Program-made: the position numbers and the translations under genes | Assembly: GCA_016550405.1 (NCBI GenBank) | Contig: JABXGX010000042.1 | Coordinates: forward strand, 1 to 8,093 | Source: an archaeon | GTDB lineage: Archaea > Asgardarchaeota > Hermodarchaeia > Hermodarchaeales > Hermodarchaeaceae | DNA: 8,093 nt | Direction: 5' to 3' | The notes under the pieces: model-generated | What the model was told of the DNA's origin: nothing | The model's input: only the letters and a program-made list of their open reading frames with translations | Database searches by the model: none | In this document: piece by piece, positions 1 through 6,109 of the stretch | Numbering within the stretch: position 1 is the first letter of the stretch | How the letters are laid out: every line of letters begins with the position of its first letter

Positions 1-164
1 ACGATATCAGAGATACACTTGAGAAAATGAAGACAGCTGGCTTTCAGTTGATTGATGAGACACCACGACCCGGAGCAGGGAACAAGTTGATTGCATTTAT
101 ACATCCTCGCAGCACAAATGGCGTGCTTATCGAATTGTGTCAGCCAACCAAACAAACCCATTAA
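1..164 (+). CDS. mce: Methylmalonyl-CoA epimerase, C-terminal 54 residues (5' end outside window)
   Basis: The reading frame is open from the window edge (first full codon at base 3) to TAA at 162-164. The visible tail includes DETPRPGAGNKLIAFIHP followed by NGVLIELCQ. This is the conserved end of the glyoxalase/VOC-fold methylmalonyl-CoA epimerase, including the Glu of the IEL motif that serves as a metal ligand/catalytic base in the family. The enzyme interconverts (S)- and (R)-methylmalonyl-CoA in the cytoplasm, linking propionyl-CoA carboxylase to methylmalonyl-CoA mutase. The biotin-protein ligase starts about 30 bases downstream on the same strand and in the same frame, supporting a shared propionyl-CoA operon. 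The match to the family's C-terminus is very clear; only the missing N-terminus limits the call. Confidence 0.93.
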   Translation, partial: DIRDTLEKMKTAGFQLIDETPRPGAGNKLIAFIHPRSTNGVLIELCQPTKQTH

Positions 165-194
165 ACCTTACTTGGTACCATTGATGTGTGCAAA

Positions 195-1025
195 ATGGCT
201 CAGCCACCCATTCCCTTGGAACCACGAAATGATCCGTATCAACAAAGCTTAAGGAACACATCACAAATTATCTTAAAGCGACTTTTACATTTTGAATCAT
301 TACCTTCAACGAATGTCTACCTGAAGCAGCAGGGAGCGCTAGGAGAACGTGAAGGGCTCATTGTCTTAGCAGATACACAGACCACCGGAATTGGCCGGTT
401 AAACCGACCTTGGCATTCACCGCTTGGTGGTCTTTACTTCTCAATCCTCCTACGCCCTATGACTATTAAAGCGACGGAAGCGCCCCTCATCACTCTTACT
501 GCTGGCGTAGCTTTGGCAAATGTGCTCCAAAGCGCCTTGGGTCTCAAACCATCCTTGAAATGGCCAAATGATATCCTAGTCGCCAACAAGAAGGTGGCAG
601 GAATACTAACGGAAGGGACCTTCATTGGCAATGATATTGAATATGTCATAGTAGGAATTGGAATCAATGCAAATATGACCTTGAATGAATTTCCTAAGCC
701 TTTGCAGGTCACCGCGACGACCCTCCGAGAGTGCCTGCAACGTCCAATTGACATGCCAAGGCTCTTTAGCTATCTAATTGGACAACTGGAATTTTGGTAT
801 ATCCGGTTATGTGATCAGGGTTTCAAAGCGATTAGTCCCCATTATCGGCGTATTTGTATGACACTAGGAAAACAGGTTGCTATTGAATTGGAAGATGTCC
901 AAGTGAAAGGTCTTGCTAAAGATATTGGACCTGATGGCAGTCTTGTTCTGGAGATGGCGTCAGGCCGTCAACTTATCCGGTCTGGTGACGTGATTTCCGC
1001 AACGCATATTGAAGGAGATAAGTAA
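195..1025 (+). CDS. birA: Biotin--[acetyl-CoA/propionyl-CoA carboxylase] ligase, no HTH domain
   Basis: Activates biotin with ATP to biotinyl-AMP and attaches it to a lysine of the biotin carrier protein, probably of the propionyl-CoA carboxylase implied by the upstream epimerase. Counting from ATG 195 (276 aa): STN at 38-40, the biotin/adenylate loop GIGRLNRPW at 65-73 followed by HSPLGGLYFS, the catalytic lysine in KWPNDI at 122-127, VAGIL at 134-138, GIGINAN at 154-160, and a small C-terminal SH3-like domain from about 224 (KQVAIELED to IRSGDVI). The loop is GxGRxxRxW, whereas many family members have GRGRxGRxW. There is no N-terminal winged-helix repressor domain, so it is a monofunctional ligase. 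About 30 residues precede the family core. A GTG at 186 is an in-frame alternative start; I prefer ATG 195, but neither has a clear ribosome binding site. Confidence 0.93.
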   Translation: MAQPPIPLEPRNDPYQQSLRNTSQIILKRLLHFESLPSTNVYLKQQGALGEREGLIVLADTQTTGIGRLNRPWHSPLGGLYFSILLRPMTIKATEAPLITLTAGVALANVLQSALGLKPSLKWPNDILVANKKVAGILTEGTFIGNDIEYVIVGIGINANMTLNEFPKPLQVTATTLRECLQRPIDMPRLFSYLIGQLEFWYIRLCDQGFKAISPHYRRICMTLGKQVAIELEDVQVKGLAKDIGPDGSLVLEMASGRQLIRSGDVISATHIEGDK

Positions 1026-1074
1026 CGTCAACAATTCTTTTAGGCGTGTAATCATCAGAACAAATTGATATACC

Positions 1075-1470
1075 ATGATGTTTCTACTAAGTCATCTACT
1101 ACTACTATTCTTCTTAGCTGCTCAAGTTGATCCCTTTGATTTCTTTTTTAACATGATTTTTGGCGCTTTTGGCTTATTTTTCATTCTATTTATCGTCATC
1201 TTTGTTAGTATCTTTATTTTTGTATTTTATATAATCTGCAAATCGATGAGACGCTCTGCTCAAAGCTTGTCACCAGCGAGTATCCCTGCGACCGTCAATT
1301 CACACCATGAACGCCGCGTTGTCCGGGAAAGCCTTCCTGCTGAATGCCCCGAATGTGATGCTCCCCTCAAATACAACGAAGTCAAATGGGTAGGCCCCAG
1401 ACGAGCCGAGTGTCCCTATTGTGGGAACGTTGTAGATTTAGAGGAAACCGTGGTCACTGAATCATACTAA
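1075..1470 (+). CDS. Small membrane protein with C-terminal zinc ribbon
   Basis: A 131-residue protein of unknown function. Residues 1-16 are a hydrophobic signal/TM-like segment. Residues about 24-55 form a very hydrophobic, Phe/Ile-rich second membrane segment, followed by a basic CKSMRR stretch that suggests a cytoplasmic tail. After a Ser/Pro linker comes a four-cysteine zinc ribbon: C91-P-E-C94 and C113-P-Y-C116, with an acidic end. Tail zinc ribbons of this sort occur on many archaeal membrane proteins and are usually taken as protein- or nucleic-acid-binding modules; nothing here fixes a partner. It begins 49 bases after the biotin ligase on the same strand, so co-transcription is possible. 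The double ATG at 1075/1078 leaves the exact start open. A hairpin follows the stop. Confidence 0.8.
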   Translation: MMFLLSHLLLLFFLAAQVDPFDFFFNMIFGAFGLFFILFIVIFVSIFIFVFYIICKSMRRSAQSLSPASIPATVNSHHERRVVRESLPAECPECDAPLKYNEVKWVGPRRAECPYCGNVVDLEETVVTESY

Positions 1471-1483
1471 AAAAGAGAATTCT

Positions 1484-1510
1484 GGTGACTAGCACGAAAG
1501 GCTAGCCACC
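1484..1510. terminator. Hairpin between convergent genes, possible bidirectional terminator
   Basis: Ten-base arms (GGTGACTAGC at 1484-1493 and GCTAGCCACC at 1501-1510) pair with one A-C mismatch around a 7-base loop. It sits in the 63-base gap between the plus-strand zinc-ribbon gene and the convergent superoxide reductase gene, where a terminator is expected. No strong T-run follows on either strand, so termination is inferred from position and structure. Confidence 0.4.
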
Positions 1511-1533
1511 AATCAATATTCTGAATCGAACTT

Positions 1534-1911
1534 CTAGCTTGTTTTCCAAAGTAAGTGAATGTTGCAGTACTCACGAGCATAATCAGGCTTACCTTTCATC
1601 GGGAAGTCAGCTTCGGGTTTTTGACCAGGTTCAAGGAATTGACGCATAATAGTCCCGTCCTTGACTACTTGGATCCATTCAATCCAGTGCTCATCAACCA
1701 TAGGATGAGGCGTGGAGCCAACCACGACGTGAATGCCGTCTTTGGTCTCCTCAACGACTGGTACATGCTTTTCGGTCTTAAAGTCTGCCTTGAATTCTTC
1801 CATCAGCCGCATATTCTGACCACAGCAAACGAGTGATCCAGTACCGGTATGCAGCACTTCGATGATATTCCCGCAAACTTCGCATTTATAGATTTGTAGT
1901 AACTCGGTCAC
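1534..1911 (-). CDS. dfx: Superoxide reductase (desulfoferrodoxin, 2Fe-SOR)
   Basis: Reduces superoxide to hydrogen peroxide in the cytoplasm without producing oxygen, usually with electrons from rubredoxin. From GTG 1911 the protein is 125 aa, the normal family length. The N-terminal desulforedoxin-type FeCys4 centre is C10-x2-C13 and C29-C30. The catalytic Fe(His4Cys) site is complete: H49 (in EKH 47-49), H69, H75 (EHW), C116 and H119 (CNIH), together with the conserved Glu47/Lys48 pair of the substrate pocket. I chose GTG 1911 because it gives the family start MTELLQ and has a GGTGAT ribosome binding site four bases upstream; a TTG at 1923 would add four residues. It is the last gene of the rubredoxin-first minus-strand cluster. 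The stop is TAG. Confidence 0.95.
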   Translation of the reverse strand: MTELLQIYKCEVCGNIIEVLHTGTGSLVCCGQNMRLMEEFKADFKTEKHVPVVEETKDGIHVVVGSTPHPMVDEHWIEWIQVVKDGTIMRQFLEPGQKPEADFPMKGKPDYAREYCNIHLLWKTS

Positions 1912-1923
1912 GATAATCACCAA
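1905..1923 (-). promoter_or_regulatory. Ribosome binding site deciding the superoxide reductase start
   Basis: On the minus strand GGTGAT is followed by TATC and then GTG (1911). GGTGAT matches the complement of the archaeal 16S 3' end and has suitable spacing for GTG 1911. It overlaps the codons that would be used from the TTG at 1923, arguing for the shorter start. Confidence 0.55.
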
Positions 1924-1954
1924 ATAATTCGTTTTGTTAATGTGTTGTCAATGA

Positions 1955-2230
1955 CTATCCAATCCCGTTTTTAGTCTCCTGTTGTTTCTTACGTTTGATC
2001 ATTTCCATGACATCGTTGTAAATCTTTTCACCTACACACTCTTTGGCATACTCGCACCACTGAACACAGGACATCGTATCATTGTAGATCGTAAAACCGC
2101 AGTTATCACAATCCATCTTTACATCGTTGGAAAAGAGTTCAACTTCTTCACCGCACTTAGGGCATGTCTTAAAGATAATTGTAGGTCGTTTTAATGGAGC
2201 AGCACCGGGACAGTCATCGATAACTTTCAT
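1955..2230 (-). CDS. Cysteine-rich zinc-ribbon protein of the redox cluster
   Basis: A 91-residue soluble protein with eight cysteines. C7 lies in DDCPGA. A zinc ribbon is formed by C23-P-K-C26 and C41-D-N-C44, and a second signature, C55-x3-C59-x5-C65 (SCVQWCEYAKECVG), resembles a metal- or cluster-binding helix-turn. The C-terminus is Lys-rich (IKRKKQQETK). I recall similar short proteins with the SCxxWCxYAKECVG motif in anaerobic archaea and bacteria, without an established function. The gene lies 43 bases upstream of the superoxide reductase start and downstream of the PC4-like gene on the same strand, so a role in oxygen defence or electron transfer is inferred from context only. ATG 2230 is the natural start; the stop is TAG. 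Confidence 0.82.
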   Translation of the reverse strand: MKVIDDCPGAAPLKRPTIIFKTCPKCGEEVELFSNDVKMDCDNCGFTIYNDTMSCVQWCEYAKECVGEKIYNDVMEMIKRKKQQETKNGIG

Positions 2231-2281
2231 AGTTCTCGTTCAGGAGTTAACACCGTTGAGCTTATAATGCGTTCTCTTTTT

Positions 2282-2542
2282 CTAATCTTTAGCTTCACCA
2301 ACATCTCCGGATTCTTTAGCTGCCTCATACTGGGCCACTACTTTTTCAATCGCTGCAATCAACTGATCCTTTAGCTCCAAAGAGATACGAACGCCTTTCT
2401 TCGTTGGTCGCCAATCCACTTCACCAGCATTCTAGTAGATTCGAATATCCAGTCCAGCAAACCCACGAAACTCCGATACCGATACCCAGATTTTTTCAGT
2501 TTCACTCCGGGGTAAGACTACTGGTTCACCGACAAGAGTCAT
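2282..2542 (-). pseudogene. PC4/Sub1-like transcriptional coactivator p15 domain gene, broken by in-frame TAG
   Basis: The minus-strand frame runs from ATG 2542 to TAG 2282-2284 (86 codons before the stop), with one internal TAG at 2432-2434 after codon 36. Before it: EKIWVSVSEFRGFAGLDIRIY. After it, in the same frame: DWRPTKKGVRISLELKDQLI. Together these make the PC4 fold's strand-strand-strand-helix signature (DIRxYY, then EWxPTxKGIxL). PC4-family proteins bind single-stranded DNA as dimers and act in transcription or DNA protection. Start support: GGTGAT lies six bases upstream of ATG 2542. Neither half alone could fold normally. The otherwise intact reading of the second half implies a recent single-base change (TAC/TAT to TAG would fit the usual Tyr), a sequence error, or stop readthrough. 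It sits between rubredoxin and the Cys-rich gene. Confidence 0.8.
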
Positions 2543-2670
2543 GATGAAATCACCGTATACCACAATGATGAAAAGAGCCCTAAAAAGAATCGCATTCATG
2601 AAAAAACAAGAATGGGGCGGATTCGGCACTCCACACTCGGGGCCTACCCCCGCCAAATTCATTTAACAAT

Positions 2671-2835
2671 CTAATCGGTAGGCTCGAACATATCCTTGCC
2701 TACACCACACACAGGACAGACCCAGTCATTGGGGATGTCTTCGAATGCGGTGCCGGGTTCGACGCCTCCGTCGGGGTCTCCGATGGCAGGGTTGTAGATA
2801 TATCCGCAGGCTGTGCAGACGTACTTCTGTGCCAT
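2671..2835 (-). CDS. rub: Rubredoxin
   Basis: A 54-residue one-electron carrier, too short for many gene callers. The FeCys4 site is C7-T-A-C10-G and C40-P-V-C43-G, with the family's [14 protein letters not shown], the conserved [15 protein letters not shown] stretch, and the aromatic residues around the cluster (Y5, Y12, Y14, W38, F50). It normally passes electrons to superoxide reductase and rubrerythrin in the cytoplasm; the former is encoded four genes downstream on this strand and a rubrerythrin tail lies at the right edge of the window. The start at ATG 2835 has AGGTGA five bases upstream. A TATA-like box lies near 2890. The stop is TAG. A nine-codon copy of this gene's beginning is found at 7907-7939. 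Confidence 0.97.
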   Translation of the reverse strand: MAQKYVCTACGYIYNPAIGDPDGGVEPGTAFEDIPNDWVCPVCGVGKDMFEPTD

Positions 2836-2886
2836 TATATTCACCTTTACATGCAGTTGGAACTGGTTTTGTTTGAATCTTGTTAT

Positions 2887-2900
2887 TTTGTTATAAGGTT
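2887..2900 (-). promoter_or_regulatory. Putative TATA box of the rubredoxin-superoxide reductase cluster
   Basis: On the minus strand AAAACCTTATAAC gives a purine-rich BRE-like stretch and a TTATAA core about 55-60 bases before the rubredoxin ATG. Transcription would start near 2866, leaving a leader of about 30 bases that carries the AGGTGA ribosome binding site. Assigned by motif and position only. Confidence 0.45.
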
Positions 2901-2927
2901 TTAGTTTTTTTCACATGACGAAGTGTG

Positions 2928-3122
2928 TTACCCATTCATATTGGTAATTGAAGCTGTCTGGTTCATAAATGTCGTATGTGAACCACCTTGAAAATAAACG
3001 GCAATGTCCGTATCCACCCATTGCCATGATCCCTCAGTGGCATCCACACTCCTGCTTAGGAGGAGTGGACTACTGCTGAGTAGGACTAGAACCAGACTCG
3101 ATAGCAGAAGACCCCGCAGCAA
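2928..3122 (-). CDS. Small secreted or membrane-anchored protein of unknown function, perhaps truncated
   Basis: A 64-residue product starting at TTG 3122. Residues 1-22 form a Leu/Ser-rich signal peptide or signal anchor (MLRGLLLSSLVLVLL...), with a plausible cleavage region near SRSVDA (24-29). The remaining 35 or so residues are polar with two aromatic patches (WQWVD, AVYFQGG) and one N-x-T sequon. The non-ATG start is supported by GAGGTGA (3130-3136) seven bases upstream and a TATA-like box at 3161-3170. The product is very short for a secreted protein and its stop lies next to the rubredoxin promoter, so it may be the surviving 5' end of a longer gene. I recognise no family. Confidence 0.5.
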   Translation of the reverse strand: MLRGLLLSSLVLVLLSSSPLLLSRSVDATEGSWQWVDTDIAVYFQGGSHTTFMNQTASITNMNG

Positions 3123-3129
3123 GGTGCTG

Positions 3130-3136
3130 TCACCTC
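3130..3136 (-). promoter_or_regulatory. Strong ribosome binding site (GAGGTGA) before a TTG start
   Basis: GAGGTGA on the minus strand lies seven bases before TTG 3122. It is the best Shine-Dalgarno match in the window and the main reason to accept the small signal-peptide ORF. Confidence 0.55.
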
Positions 3137-3160
3137 TGCAGGGAGCGCGGATTTTGAGTC

Positions 3161-3170
3161 CTTTAAATGC
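3161..3170 (-). promoter_or_regulatory. Putative TATA box for the small secreted ORF
   Basis: Minus-strand GCATTTAAAG lies about 40 bases before TTG 3122. It would place the transcript start near 3139, just ahead of the GAGGTGA site. Confidence 0.35.
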
Positions 3171-3206
3171 GTTACGGTGTTGGAAAGGTCTTGTTTCCTG
3201 AACAAT

Positions 3207-4241
3207 TTAATCATCCATCTCCGGAGTTTCTTCAGTCCCAAGAAGGTCAAGATATCCGCGACCCATTGTGGAAATTGATGGTACTCCAAGAATAGCTAGA
3301 CCAATGATGTAGACTAGACCATCCAGAAGAGCAATACTGGCTGCCGCAGCAATATCCCACATTCCAAGAATCCGCGTAATTGTTACAGTTTGCACCACAA
3401 AAATCCCAATTCCCGCTGGGAGTATGATCGCCAGAAGATGACCACTCATGTAACTAATCGCAGCCACAAAAGATGATTGGACAAACGAAAGGTGAACTCC
3501 AAAAACCAGCCCAATAAACGTTAACTTCATCGTTTCCAACATCCAAATTGGAATGCTCAACAGAAACGCCCATCCTGAGTTCCAACTGCTAATATCAGTA
3601 TGCAAGTCTGCGGCAAAATTCTCCACGAAAGAGGGTACACTGTTTTGAAGGCGTTTTGAGGGTTTGAATAGTCGACCAGCCAGCCGAGAAAGGCGTCCAA
3701 CGATGCGTTTACTTCGTATCAGAATAAAGAACACTACGAAAGCCACGCCCACCAAAATTCCTGTCCGAAGAAATACTACTACCTCACCAACAATGGCTCC
3801 ATAGAGAGAAATTACAGAAATTAAGATAATGAGAAGCAAGCTGGCGAAATCTAGTAGACGAGCCCAAATAACGGATGCCAGTCCAGCGGTGAATCGGGTT
3901 CCGCTCTTTTGCCGTAACCAATAGGGGGTAGCAATGTCACCTGCGCGTAGGGGAGACACATAGGTAAGAAAGATGCCTCCTACGAGAATGGGAAAAAGGT
4001 TCGCCGGATTTTTTTTGGTGTGAAAAGGACGAAGTAACACCCACCATCGAAGTGCGCGTAGTGCATAAGCTGTACCGAAGAGGGCGAAGGCGGGTAGCAC
4101 CCACCAAAGGACATTCCCTGGATTCGTGAAAACCACTATTATGGCATATAACCCGCCTTGGGGTATCAGGGCAATATGTAACCAAAGGACAATCAGGATG
4201 AGACTGACAACAGCTATGATGCCGTAGGTTCTAGCCCTCAT
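3207..4241 (-). CDS. Flippase-like integral membrane protein (LPG synthase TM / UPF0104 family)
   Basis: A 344-residue multi-pass membrane protein, the usual length for stand-alone archaeal members of the lysylphosphatidylglycerol synthase TM-region family. Hydrophobic segments lie at about 7-26, 44-62, 83-97, 122-150, 155-175, 225-247, 256-285 and 297-320. The family signature is the SPLRAGDIATPYWLRQK loop at 96-112 (typically P-x-R-x-G-E/D-xxRxxxL), followed by a region ending in LPAGIGIFVVQ (274-284). An acidic cytoplasmic tail (EETPEMDD) ends the protein. Archaeal relatives such as AglD/AglR are linked to dolichol-phosphate sugar or lipid translocation in the cytoplasmic membrane; the substrate here is unknown. 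The start at ATG 4241 has no clear ribosome binding site. It lies downstream of the NosD-like gene but is separated from it by a terminator-like hairpin. Confidence 0.87.
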   Translation of the reverse strand: MRARTYGIIAVVSLILIVLWLHIALIPQGGLYAIIVVFTNPGNVLWWVLPAFALFGTAYALRALRWWVLLRPFHTKKNPANLFPILVGGIFLTYVSPLRAGDIATPYWLRQKSGTRFTAGLASVIWARLLDFASLLLIILISVISLYGAIVGEVVVFLRTGILVGVAFVVFFILIRSKRIVGRLSRLAGRLFKPSKRLQNSVPSFVENFAADLHTDISSWNSGWAFLLSIPIWMLETMKLTFIGLVFGVHLSFVQSSFVAAISYMSGHLLAIILPAGIGIFVVQTVTITRILGMWDIAAAASIALLDGLVYIIGLAILGVPSISTMGRGYLDLLGTEETPEMDD

Positions 4242-4338
4242 TTTATTCAGCTTATTGTTATGTGTGTGAATTGTAGGAACAACCTTATCTTCTTCTACCT
4301 TTGGATTTTCATGTTATTTGAATTCTGAACGTTTGTGG

Positions 4339-4362
4339 AAAAAAGAGGGAGGAGACCTCCCT
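4339..4362 (-). terminator. Intrinsic-terminator-like hairpin with T-run downstream of the NosD-like gene
   Basis: AGGGAGG (4346-4352) and CCTCCCT (4356-4362) form a perfect 7-bp stem with a 3-base loop. On the minus strand it is followed by C and then six T (4344-4339). It lies about 160 bases beyond the NosD-like stop and about 100 bases before the next minus-strand gene. The rest of the 279-base gap (4242-4520) shows no supported gene. Confidence 0.55.
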
Positions 4363-4520
4363 TCAATTCTACCAGTTGGGTCCAAAAGCAGAAATATAGG
4401 CGTGAAATGTTAGGGCGAATCACCAGCATAGGCATGGAAGAAATACCGGTTACCATCTTTATACAAGACGTTCTTTCAGCTATTCTTCCCACCTGTGGAA
4501 TGGAAAGAGAATCTAACTCA

Positions 4521-5630
4521 CTAGATGCGATATCGTCGCATATAGAGAGCATAAATCAGGCAACAGGAAAGGAAGATCACTCCAATAATAAGCAAGGGAA
4601 GCAGGGGTATCGCCAACTCGATGAGATATTGCCCTATCCGTTCTAGGGGATGCACTGCAGGATATCCAGGTGCCGCCATTAACGGATGCGGATCACTGTT
4701 CGCCACACCATATCCCCCACCCCCGGAAACGAGATAGGGTGTATCCCCATATCCATCGAAATTCAGGTCTAACCCCTCATAGTCATCCCAATAATTAAAC
4801 TCAAAAAAGGTATTCTCGCCCCTATCTGCAGCGTGGTGGTCATTATGAGCAAAGAGATTCCATTCAACGTGAGTATCATAAGAAACGGGTTCCACTTCAA
4901 GCCCTATGCGATGATGAGTGATGATGTTGTAAGTGATGTTGTTCCCTACGCTTGGGGGATAAAAACCAGAAGGGTATGCACCAGGTCCAGCAATGTGAAT
5001 ACCCTCTTGAGAACTGCCATTGATAAAGTTGCCAGTTATGACATTATGAAGGGAGCTGGTTATTCTCACCTGGGTCAACGAATTGTCTTGGATCTGATAG
5101 TGGGAAGAATTGAGCAGATGAATATTTCCCTGATTGAAGGCGAAATTCCCATACCTGCAAAAATAGGCAAACACCCCCAAGGAGCTGTTGGTGACTTGAG
5201 TGTTGTTGCACTCGTAGAATCGGGTACCCCTTGAGCAGGTCGTGTTATGGATCGCAACGTTGTACGCGTTGCCCAAGTAGATGGTGTACGTACTGTATCC
5301 GCTTGCAGATAACTAGCAATTCTGTATGAGGACGTGACAGCGGGTGTTGTTGATTTCAATGGCATGGGTCCACGTGGGAGGATTGATAATGAGGTTTTCA
5401 ATCCGGTAGGGATTCTCAGTGGTCCCTGCTCCTGGCCAGCCTTGACTACTCCAGTAAGCGTCACTAAGAATCTGGATTGGGTCGTGGGGAGTGAGTGGGG
5501 ATTGGCGGTGCCCTTTGTCTAGAGTAGGAAAATAGGCAGTTTTGCTTGTAATGACGGGAGGAGTGATAAGACTGCTCCACCATAAGGATAATCCCATCAG
5601 GACAATGACCCATATCGTCCGTGCTTTCAT
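4521..5630 (-). pseudogene. Membrane-anchored NosD-like right-handed beta-helix protein, interrupted by in-frame TAG
   Basis: One minus-strand frame from ATG 5630 to TAG 4521-4523 (immediately followed by TGA) encodes 368 residues with a single internal TAG at 5313-5315 (codon 106). Residues 1-30 are a signal peptide. The motif GWPGAGTTENPYRIENLII (about 69-87) is the common entry to archaeal parallel beta-helix (NosD/periplasmic copper-binding type) proteins. Asn/His-rich rungs follow (NNTQVTNSS, HNVITGNFI, NNITYNIIT). The classic NosD closing motif is NYWDDYEGLDLNFDGYGDTPY, then DPHPLM. A TM helix and MRRYRI tail end the protein, so the beta-helix would be displayed outside the cell. Such proteins are thought to bind polysaccharide or ligands; no substrate is evident. 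Everything except the one TAG reads as intact, so readthrough or a sequence error cannot be excluded. Without readthrough only a 105-residue fragment is made. Confidence 0.83.
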
Positions 5631-5676
5631 GATTTCCCCCCTAGGAGCACTATTGTATGTCTTACTCATTAAAAAG

Positions 5677-6090
5677 TTAATTACTGTACAACAATACACA
5701 CACATCGCGTCTGTAGATGCCGTAGATTTCTCTCTCTTGCATTATTAAGCAATCCACCCACAGTGGCGGAAATAAGACTCCTGATGGAGGTGGATCTAAT
5801 GGTGTGCCGTTCTGATGGCTGTCTATCCATTTGGGTAACAGGTAATAGTGGGTGGACACCACCGGTGTGTTGTTTCTGTCGTCGTAAAGATGACTTCAAA
5901 GACCGATTCGTTGATCTCGGTTACACATCGGTTAATCAGGGTACTGTACTTGTCCGATGTCGGTATCCTCATAGATGAGAACTGCATCCAATGGAATGGT
6001 CATGCCGTTGGCTTGAATCTGTGGGACAGGCGTTAAGGGAAAGAGGAGGGGGAATAGAAACAACCAATAGTACCCCCAATTTCGTTTCAT
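5677..6090 (-). pseudogene. Frameshifted, truncated tandem copy of the 6110-6835 surface protein gene
   Basis: Starting at ATG 6090, frame 1 gives a signal peptide and LIYEDTDIGQVQY. It then hits TAA, but a frame change near 5939 gives VTEINESVFEVI. A second change near 5880 gives NNTPVVSTHYYLLPKW, HQNGTP, LFPPLWVD and MQEREIYGIY, ending at TAA 5677. These match the intact neighbour in the same order (VTEINDSVLEVI, CYYVLPQW, HPNGTP, LFPPLWVD, MQEGESYGLY). The copy covers only the first 130 or so residues of the 241-residue gene and lacks the C-terminal half and TM anchor. It begins 19 bases after the intact gene's stop, so it is a decayed tandem duplicate. Divergence between the copies is considerable, so the duplication is not recent. 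Confidence 0.85.
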
Positions 6091-6109
6091 TCACTGATAC
6101 CCTGATAAT

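Noticed and set aside
2432..2662. A longer start for the PC4-like gene (from 2662, adding about 40 residues)
   Set aside because: The extension has no family match, whereas ATG 2542 has a GGTGAT site six bases upstream and leads straight into the PC4 domain.
4295..4646. Open frames on both strands across the gap after the NosD-like gene
   Set aside because: They overlap the NosD-like C-terminus out of frame or run through the terminator-like hairpin, with no recognisable domain or start signal.
4833..5234. A 133-codon plus-strand frame opposite the NosD-like gene
   Set aside because: It lies wholly antisense to clear beta-helix coding sequence and shows no family features.
2282..5315. Pyrrolysine coding at the two internal TAG codons
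   Set aside because: TAG is used as the normal final stop in several genes here at family length, and neither PC4-like nor NosD-like proteins are known pyrrolysine users. Kept only as a possibility to test.
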